A DNA stretch of 11,729 nucleotides, taken from positions 1-11,729 of the forward strand of contig JANMVX010000272.1 of the NCBI GenBank assembly GCA_031393505.1, given 5' to 3'. Made by a program: the position numbers and the translations under genes. Under the pieces are notes generated by a model. That model worked only from the letters and a program-made list of their open reading frames with translations, made no database searches and was not told the DNA's origin. The stretch is from JANYHF01 sp031393505. GTDB taxonomy: Bacteria; Pseudomonadota; Alphaproteobacteria; Rhizobiales; Hyphomicrobiaceae. Below, one piece after another: positions 6,836-11,729 of the stretch (positions within the stretch are counted from its first letter, which is position 1; the number at the start of each line of letters is the position of its first letter).

Positions 6836-7810
6836 ATGAAAACCCTCGACGCCAAGCTCGCAAAAATCCGCGCCGGCACATATACGCCAAAAGACTTCAT
6901 CATCGCCGACGCCAAAGATGGCGACATGGGCGCGGGTTGCGAGTCGCCAGGGCCAAAGCGCGACGGCAGCGGGATGAAATCGCGGGTCGATCATCTGGCC
7001 GCCATGACCGAGATGACCAAGTCGGGGCTCGTCGACATCATGCTGACGTCGCTGTCGTCGGCTGAAATCCTGATCGAGCAGGGGCTGTTTGCGGACAGCA
7101 AAGTCACGCTCTCAGTACGCCTCAACGACACGTCCGACATCTGGGGCATGCGCGGCGCGACCTACAAGCAGACGCCGCAACATCCGTTCCGTACCGCGAA
7201 CATCGCCGCCGCCGCCAAGGTGTCGGACCTCGGGCTCTATTCCGTGACCTTCAACAACAACGTGGCGCTCGACATCGCCACATTGGAGGGCTACGGCGCA
7301 TTTCGCGAGGAGCTGGCGGCGACCAAAGTGCGGCACTTTCTGGAAGTGTTCAATCCGGCCATGGACATCGGCCTGAAAGGGGGGACGCTTGCCGAATACT
7401 GCAACGACTGCATCATCAAGACCCTCGCCGGCGTCACGAAAACGCAGCAGCCGCTGTTCCTGAAGCAGCAGTACAACGGCGCCAAGGCCGTGAGCGAATT
7501 GGCGGCCTACGACCCCAGCCGGCTGATCATCGGCGTGCTGGGCGGCGGCAAAGGCACCAACCGCGATACGTTCGAGCTGGCCGCGCAGGCGGAAAAGGCC
7601 GGAGCGCGCGTGGCCCTGTTCGGGCGAAAAATCAATCTGGCGGAGTCGCCGACCGATCTGGTCAAACACATGCGGTTGGTGGTCGAGGGCGAACTGAAGG
7701 GAGCGGAAGCGGTAAAATCGTATCACGATGTGCTGGCCAAGAAGAAGATCAAGGCCGACCGCGATCTGAAGGCAGACAGCGAGATCACTGATCCGATCCT
7801 GAAGGCATAG
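6836..7810 (+). CDS. TIM-barrel aldolase-like protein (DhnA/FbaB-type), substrate unknown
   Basis: A 324-residue protein resembling class I aldolases of the DhnA/FbaB/LacD kind, which cleave phosphorylated sugars through a lysine Schiff base. Barrel-strand-like segments are visible in order: DIMLTSL (67–73), KVTLSVRL (89–96), LYSVTFNN (134–141), RHFLEVFNP (166–174), QPLFLKQQ (205–212), LIIGVLGGGKG (230–240) and ARVALFGRK (257–265). K210 on the sixth strand is the best candidate Schiff-base lysine. GGGKG and FGRK resemble the phosphate-binding loops of strands seven and eight. The ATG at 6836 is chosen because GGAG (6822–6825) lies 10 bases upstream. An earlier in-frame start at 6701 would add 45 residues unlike the fold. 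The PfkB kinase gene starts 4 bases after its stop, so the kinase probably makes the phosphorylated substrate. Confidence 0.7.
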   Translation: MKTLDAKLAKIRAGTYTPKDFIIADAKDGDMGAGCESPGPKRDGSGMKSRVDHLAAMTEMTKSGLVDIMLTSLSSAEILIEQGLFADSKVTLSVRLNDTSDIWGMRGATYKQTPQHPFRTANIAAAAKVSDLGLYSVTFNNNVALDIATLEGYGAFREELAATKVRHFLEVFNPAMDIGLKGGTLAEYCNDCIIKTLAGVTKTQQPLFLKQQYNGAKAVSELAAYDPSRLIIGVLGGGKGTNRDTFELAAQAEKAGARVALFGRKINLAESPTDLVKHMRLVVEGELKGAEAVKSYHDVLAKKKIKADRDLKADSEITDPILKA

Positions 7811-7814
7811 CGGC

Positions 7815-8846
7815 ATGGCGGACGCGAAAGCCCGAAGCGGCGTCGTCTGCGCCGGCGCCTGGTGCATCGACCGCAACATCACCGTCGATCATTGGCCGGC
7901 CGAGGAAACGGTCGCGCGCATGCTGTCGGAGACGCCGCAAGGCGGCTGCCCCGGCCACAACATGGCGACGGCGCTGAAGAAGCTCGGCGCGGTGTTTCCC
8001 ATCGAAGCCATTGGCCTGATTGGCGATGACGCAAATGGGCGTATGCTGACGGAAATCTGCGACCAGCACGGGATTGACCGAGCGCAGCTTGAGGTCCGGC
8101 CGGGCGTAAGAACCTCTGAAACCTTGGCGATGATCGCCAAGGGAACCGGAAAGCGCTCGTTTTTCTACGGCGCCGGCGCGCATGCTATTCAGACCCCGGA
8201 CGGGTTCGATTTCAAACGCACCCAAGGCCGTTTTGTCCATCTGGGCCTGCCGGGTCTGCACAACATTCTCGACGCGCCTTGGAAGGGCGATGCGTCCGGC
8301 TGGGTGACGATCCTGAAAGCGGCGCAGGCTGAGGGGCTTAAAACCAACGTCGAGTTGGTGTCGATTGCTCCGGAAAAAATTCGCGCCCACGCCGAGCCGA
8401 TGCTGCCTTATCTCGATATGTTCATCGTCAACGATCTGGAGGTAGGCGCGGTCGCCGGGCTCGATACCGTGTTGAACGGCGAGACGGATGTTGCGGCCTG
8501 CCGGATGGCGGCGGCGCGCGTGCTGGAGCGCTCCAAGATTGAACTGGTGGCGATTCACTTCCCCAAAGGCGGCATGGTTCTGACACGGGATGGGCGCGTA
8601 TTCGAGCGGCCATCGGTGCGTGTACCGCAGAAGGCCATTAAGAGCAGCAATGGGGCGGGCGATGCCTTCGCCGCTGGCATCCTCTATGGCGTGCACGAGG
8701 GCTGGCCGCTGGATCGCGCGCTGGAACTGGCGCATGCCTCGGCCGCATCGAGCTTGCGTGCCGACAGCACGACGGGATCGATTGTGCCCTGGGAGGAGTG
8801 TTTACGGTTGGCCAAAACCTGGGGCTGGCGCGAGGCTCTTGCATGA
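7815..8846 (+). CDS. PfkB-family carbohydrate kinase
   Basis: A 343-residue ribokinase-fold sugar kinase. Seen are the N-terminal substrate-binding glycine motif GGCPGHNMATALKKLG (43–58), IGLIGDDANG (67–75), the magnesium/phosphate motif NDLE (206–209) and the C-terminal PfkB signature SNGAGDAFAAG, with catalytic base D283 and the anion hole GAGD. It should transfer phosphate from ATP to a sugar or sugar acid, but the sequence does not tell which. It starts 4 bases after the aldolase-like gene, with AAGG in the end of that gene as ribosome site, so the pair is an operon and probably consecutive steps. Analogous pairs are YihV/YihT in sulfoquinovose breakdown and IolC/IolJ in inositol breakdown. 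Neither identity is claimed here. It ends 2 bases from the stop of the convergent downstream gene. Confidence 0.9.
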   Translation: MADAKARSGVVCAGAWCIDRNITVDHWPAEETVARMLSETPQGGCPGHNMATALKKLGAVFPIEAIGLIGDDANGRMLTEICDQHGIDRAQLEVRPGVRTSETLAMIAKGTGKRSFFYGAGAHAIQTPDGFDFKRTQGRFVHLGLPGLHNILDAPWKGDASGWVTILKAAQAEGLKTNVELVSIAPEKIRAHAEPMLPYLDMFIVNDLEVGAVAGLDTVLNGETDVAACRMAAARVLERSKIELVAIHFPKGGMVLTRDGRVFERPSVRVPQKAIKSSNGAGDAFAAGILYGVHEGWPLDRALELAHASAASSLRADSTTGSIVPWEECLRLAKTWGWREALA

Positions 8847-8848
8847 CC

Positions 8849-9643
8849 TCATGGCCCCGGCCAAAGCGCATTGGTGCGTCCACTCAGCCAATAGGCCAAC
8901 AGGCCGACCCACTCCTTGGCCCCGAAATCCACGCGCGCCAGCCCATCGGGCAAACTGGCGAATGGGCTGATCAGATCGACCGCCCCGCGCGTGCGGTAAT
9001 CGACGGGATAGGCGACGACAGTGAAACCCGCCTGGCGGAACGTGCCTACCGAGCGCGGCATGTGGAACGCAGACGTCACCAGCACATAACGTTCGCTGGG
9101 CTGGGGACGGAGCATGTCGCGCAGGTACGTCGCGTTCTCGAAAGTCGTGCGCGACCGGTGCTCCAGAACGATGCGATCAGGGGCGATGCTGCTGTCGATC
9201 AAGTAGCGCCCGATGGCGTCCTCGGCGGTCGTTCCGTCCAGCAGGCTGCCGTTGCCGCCGGTGAAAATCACCTTGGCCTGCGGCAGCCGCCGCGCCAGCA
9301 ACAGCGTGCCGGTCAGCCGTTCCCCGGCTTCATTGAGCGCAAGTCCGGGCCGGGTTGCCGTCGGCCAGGGGTCCTCGAAACCGCCCAGCATGATAATGCC
9401 GGCAATGTGGTCAGCTGCAACCGGCTCGGGCAGGCCCGCGAACCTTTGCTCAAGGGGATAGACCAAAAAATTGCCGGCCGGCGAAAAGCCCAAAATGACC
9501 AACGCGGTCGCGCCCATCGCCGCCAGCCGCTTGCCGGGCATCCAACCGCGCTTAGCCAGAAGCATGCCCACCACAAGCAGCAACATCGCGGCGCTGGAGG
9601 GCTGCGCAACGGACCAGATCAGCTTCGAGGCGAGGAAGAACAT
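8849..9643 (-). CDS. YdcF/ElyC/SanA-like membrane protein (DUF218)
   Basis: A 264-residue protein with two N-terminal transmembrane segments (about 17–30 and 40–62) and a DUF218 domain from residue 79 on: AGIIMLGG (81–88), VIFTGGNG (125–132), the conserved ERS-type motif EHRSRTTFENA (161–171) and VLVTSAFHMPRS (187–198). Members such as ElyC and SanA take part in envelope biogenesis and barrier function, and ElyC affects lipid-carrier-dependent peptidoglycan synthesis. The catalytic reaction is not settled. The start at 9643 has GAGGCGG about 11 bases upstream. It begins 27 bases after the stop of the TPR-like gene in the same direction, so the two probably share a transcript and may act together on an exported polysaccharide. 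It converges on the PfkB kinase gene with only 2 bases between stop codons and no terminator visible. Confidence 0.88.
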   Translation of the reverse strand: MFFLASKLIWSVAQPSSAAMLLLVVGMLLAKRGWMPGKRLAAMGATALVILGFSPAGNFLVYPLEQRFAGLPEPVAADHIAGIIMLGGFEDPWPTATRPGLALNEAGERLTGTLLLARRLPQAKVIFTGGNGSLLDGTTAEDAIGRYLIDSSIAPDRIVLEHRSRTTFENATYLRDMLRPQPSERYVLVTSAFHMPRSVGTFRQAGFTVVAYPVDYRTRGAVDLISPFASLPDGLARVDFGAKEWVGLLAYWLSGRTNALWPGP

Positions 9644-9670
9644 TTATCGGGAATCCGCCTCTGCCGGACT

Positions 9671-11110
9671 TCAGCGCGGCTGCACTGGGACGGGAGCCAA
9701 AGGCGCCGCCGATGCCGTCGCCTCAACGGGAAGCGCCGAAATCTGCAGATCATCAAACCACAGGTTGCCAGACAGGATGTGCTCGGATGCGAGGCGCGCG
9801 TTCAGCACAAGGCTCAAGGATTGCCCAACGCAACCAACGGCCGGCACCTCGAACGTGAATTCGAATGGGGTCCAGGTAGGCGCGGACTTGGTGAACATTT
9901 CGGAAGCGGCAAGCGGTTTGCTGGCGGTCTCAAGGCACGAAACGCGCCATTCCAACCCCCGCTTGGCTTGCATCTCGCCCGTGTACCGTCCCTCAACTTT
10001 GTACGTCCCAGGACCCAGCATGATGGTCTGCCGCACGCCGCCGAAATCAACCCGGCCCAACCCGAATTCGACATAGAGTGCGTGGCCATTTTGATCCTGG
10101 GTCGGCTCAATCTTGACGCTGCTGCCCGATCCATCGGTGAGCGTCCAATCGAAGGGGCCGCCGGTGAGCGGCGCTTCGAAATTTCCATTGTAGATCAGGC
10201 CAAGCGAACTCAACTGATCGGCCGGCAGGAACTGCAGCCAGACATAGTACGAAAAGTCGTGCAATTTGTGCGCGGTAAGGAAGCTGAGATAGGACGAGAT
10301 ATCCTTGGATGTCGGCGGATTGGGCGTCTGCTTGAGCGCCTCAAGCACCAGGAAGGTCGTGCGAGCATCGGCGCTTTGGGCCGGCATCAAACTGAGTGCG
10401 CTGCTGCGCCAGCGAGGATTGTCAGCCAGTAGGCGCACCACTTCCTTGCGGCCAGTCTCATCCTCAGCGAGCTTGGCGAGAACACCGACCACAAATCGTG
10501 TAGTGCTGCCGTGGGTCATCAGCAGCGTGTTGGCCAAACGGGCCGAAGCCACCTGATCGCCGCGCTCAACGCTATCTTGAAGCAGCCAAGTGAACGCTTC
10601 GGACTCGTGAACATTGCGCGCCGCTGCCGCCGTCATAAAACCTGCCGCCGCAGCCTTATCGCCAGCGTGCGTCGCGCTGAGGCCGAGAATGCGAAAGGCG
10701 CCTGCGTTCAAGGGATCGGCGGCCAAAGCCTGTACGGCGTAGTCCTTGATATCGGCATCGGAGAGGCCAGCATTTGCAGTCTGGACGGTCGATTGAGCGT
10801 CGGCCGGGCTCTTGGCGGGATCGGTCTGGTCGACTTTCGGCGTCTGTCGCATGGCCTCATCAGCAAGCTTTACCAGTGCACGCGGCGGAGCCACGCCAAG
10901 GCTGACAGCAAACTCGGGCAACTGGTCGCCAAGATAGGCCACCAAGCTGTTGCTCAAGATGAGGCCAGTGAGCGCCACGCCCAGGATCGCCATCAGCGTA
11001 AGCCGCAACGGCGAACGGGCGCCTCTCGCGCCAGATTTGGCGGCCGGGCTCTCGGCGATCCCTGGCCGTTGCGACGTCGCATTTTTCGGGCGGCGCGTCT
11101 TGCTGCTCAC
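9671..11110 (-). CDS. Membrane-anchored TPR-like protein with beta-rich C-terminal domain
   Basis: A 479-residue protein. A basic, proline- and serine-rich cytoplasmic N-terminus leads into one transmembrane helix (about 38–60). A linker rich in A, T, P and Q and then TPR-like helical repeats follow (from DADIKDYAVQALAADPLNAG through the RGDQVASARLANTLL region). The last ~165 residues, beginning LIYNGNFEAP and including PFDWTL, alternate hydrophobic and polar residues like a carbohydrate-binding jelly-roll. Such a layout suits an inner-membrane protein with periplasmic scaffolding and glycan-contact parts, but no exact family is recognised. Start: GTG at 11110 with GAGGG 4 bases upstream is preferred. 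GTG 11134 with GGAGG 11 bases upstream is an alternative, and the frame is open to 11266. It lies between the J-domain gene and the DUF218 gene, all in one direction. Confidence 0.75.
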   Translation of the reverse strand: MSSKTRRPKNATSQRPGIAESPAAKSGARGARSPLRLTLMAILGVALTGLILSNSLVAYLGDQLPEFAVSLGVAPPRALVKLADEAMRQTPKVDQTDPAKSPADAQSTVQTANAGLSDADIKDYAVQALAADPLNAGAFRILGLSATHAGDKAAAAGFMTAAAARNVHESEAFTWLLQDSVERGDQVASARLANTLLMTHGSTTRFVVGVLAKLAEDETGRKEVVRLLADNPRWRSSALSLMPAQSADARTTFLVLEALKQTPNPPTSKDISSYLSFLTAHKLHDFSYYVWLQFLPADQLSSLGLIYNGNFEAPLTGGPFDWTLTDGSGSSVKIEPTQDQNGHALYVEFGLGRVDFGGVRQTIMLGPGTYKVEGRYTGEMQAKRGLEWRVSCLETASKPLAASEMFTKSAPTWTPFEFTFEVPAVGCVGQSLSLVLNARLASEHILSGNLWFDDLQISALPVEATASAAPLAPVPVQPR

Positions 11111-11189
11111 TGGACCCTCGAAAGGCTTCGGCACATCATAGCTTGCCTCCAAAATTTTGTTCACCCATCGCGCTTCACTGAAAAGCGCA

Positions 11190-11729
11190 TCATCGGCCCA
11201 GCAGGAGATAGAGCGCGCGGCGCAAGAGTGACGGCTTGCCATTTCGGGTTCGGTGGTTGTGGCCAACCGTTGGTGGACCCGTCATGTTCTGCGAACGATG
11301 CCGACGGCCCGATGCTTTCGATGGCTGGCGTTGCCCCTGCTGTTGCCTATCGTAACTTGCGCGGCGCTCCGGCGTTTTCAAATTCTCCCAAGCCAATGTC
11401 ACCCGCTCGACCAGCGCCCGGCGATCGTCCGTATGCATTTTGTCAGGATGCAGCCAACGCAAGAGCAGCGCCATATTGTGCCGGAGTTCGCTGGCCGGAG
11501 CTTCGGCTGCGGCGCCGAGAATACGATAGGAGCCGGATTCGGGGGCTAGCAGAATCTGTTCGACAAAGAATTCTGCAGCCTCGCGGATCATGTCGACTGG
11601 CCGTTCGGTACGGGTGGCCGCCTCTCGCTGAACAGCCGCGTCGCCTGCGACGACCTGCAGCAACACATCGACCCCAGCTGGAAGCGGCTCAGCTTTCACG
11701 CGGCGAATGGCTGACGGCAAATGCAAAAG
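11190..11729 (-). CDS. J-domain (DnaJ-like) protein, 5' end outside window
   Basis: The frame is open to the window edge, so the true start is probably beyond it; 179 codons are visible. The J domain is in the middle: it begins at SYRILGA and has an intact HPDK loop (about 11442–11450) and the helix ERVTLAWENLKTPERRASYD. The HPD triad stimulates the ATPase of Hsp70 (DnaK), so the protein should recruit DnaK to a specific client. The part before it, predicted helical, has no recognised family, and the last ~50 residues are basic and Q/R-rich. The zinc-finger and substrate domains of true DnaJ are absent from the visible part, so this is a class III J protein. The gap to the next start is 79 bases (or less with an earlier start), indicating an operon. 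Confidence 0.85.
   Translation of the reverse strand, partial: LLHLPSAIRRVKAEPLPAGVDVLLQVVAGDAAVQREAATRTERPVDMIREAAEFFVEQILLAPESGSYRILGAAAEAPASELRHNMALLLRWLHPDKMHTDDRRALVERVTLAWENLKTPERRASYDRQQQGQRQPSKASGRRHRSQNMTGPPTVGHNHRTRNGKPSLLRRALYLLLGR

Noticed and set aside
7785..8735. A 316-codon frame antisense to the PfkB kinase
   Set aside because: The sense strand carries the full PfkB signature; the antisense translation matches nothing and has no ribosome site that I can see.
8798..10432. A 544-codon open frame on the plus strand
   Set aside because: It runs antisense through the DUF218 and TPR-like genes, its product is rich in R, H, Q and G with no recognisable domain, and it starts inside the kinase gene. 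In GC-rich DNA such antisense frames stay open by chance.

Overview
The window looks like chromosomal DNA from a GC-rich alphaproteobacterium. The order ftsK–lolA–xth, the style of the FtsK, DapB and Asd proteins, and the frequent GTG starts all fit that class. The genus cannot be fixed from the sequence alone. There are no tRNA or rRNA genes, no CRISPR array and no transposase gene.

Left part (1–3091): the 3' end of ftsK (DNA translocase at the division septum) is followed by lolA (periplasmic lipoprotein carrier) and an exodeoxyribonuclease III gene. Between lolA and xth lie 468 bases with no protein gene. They hold a well-supported candidate small RNA of about 130 nt (promoter, four consecutive hairpins, the last an intrinsic terminator) and then four copies of a ~23-bp palindromic repeat unit in alternating orientation.

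Middle (3143–5179): dapB and asd, two enzymes of the aspartate/diaminopimelate–lysine pathway, run in the same direction. They are separated by a symmetrical palindrome built of eight octamer units. A second kind of palindrome, two REP-like hairpins facing each other, closes asd and separates it from the convergent gene downstream.

Right-middle (5315–6597, minus strand): a three-gene group made of two very small signal-peptide ORFs that overlap each other, then a membrane protein that looks like a solo SLATT-domain protein. SLATT domains are known as predicted pore-forming effectors in nucleotide-signalling defence systems. No nucleotide-synthesising partner is present here.

Divergently from these (6836–8846, plus strand) runs a tight two-gene operon: a TIM-barrel protein resembling class I (DhnA-type) aldolases and a PfkB-family sugar kinase. 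Together they suggest a kinase-then-aldolase route for an unidentified sugar or sugar acid.

Right end (8849–11729, minus strand): a YdcF/ElyC-like (DUF218) membrane protein, a membrane-anchored protein with TPR-like helices and a beta-rich C-terminal domain, and a partial J-domain protein. They read in one direction and look like an envelope or polysaccharide-related operon continuing beyond the window.

The most interesting items are the multi-hairpin sRNA with C-rich loops, the three different palindromic repeat architectures within about 3.3 kb, the FtsK with altered ATPase motifs, the solo SLATT protein with its small secreted neighbours, and the uncharacterised aldolase–kinase pair.
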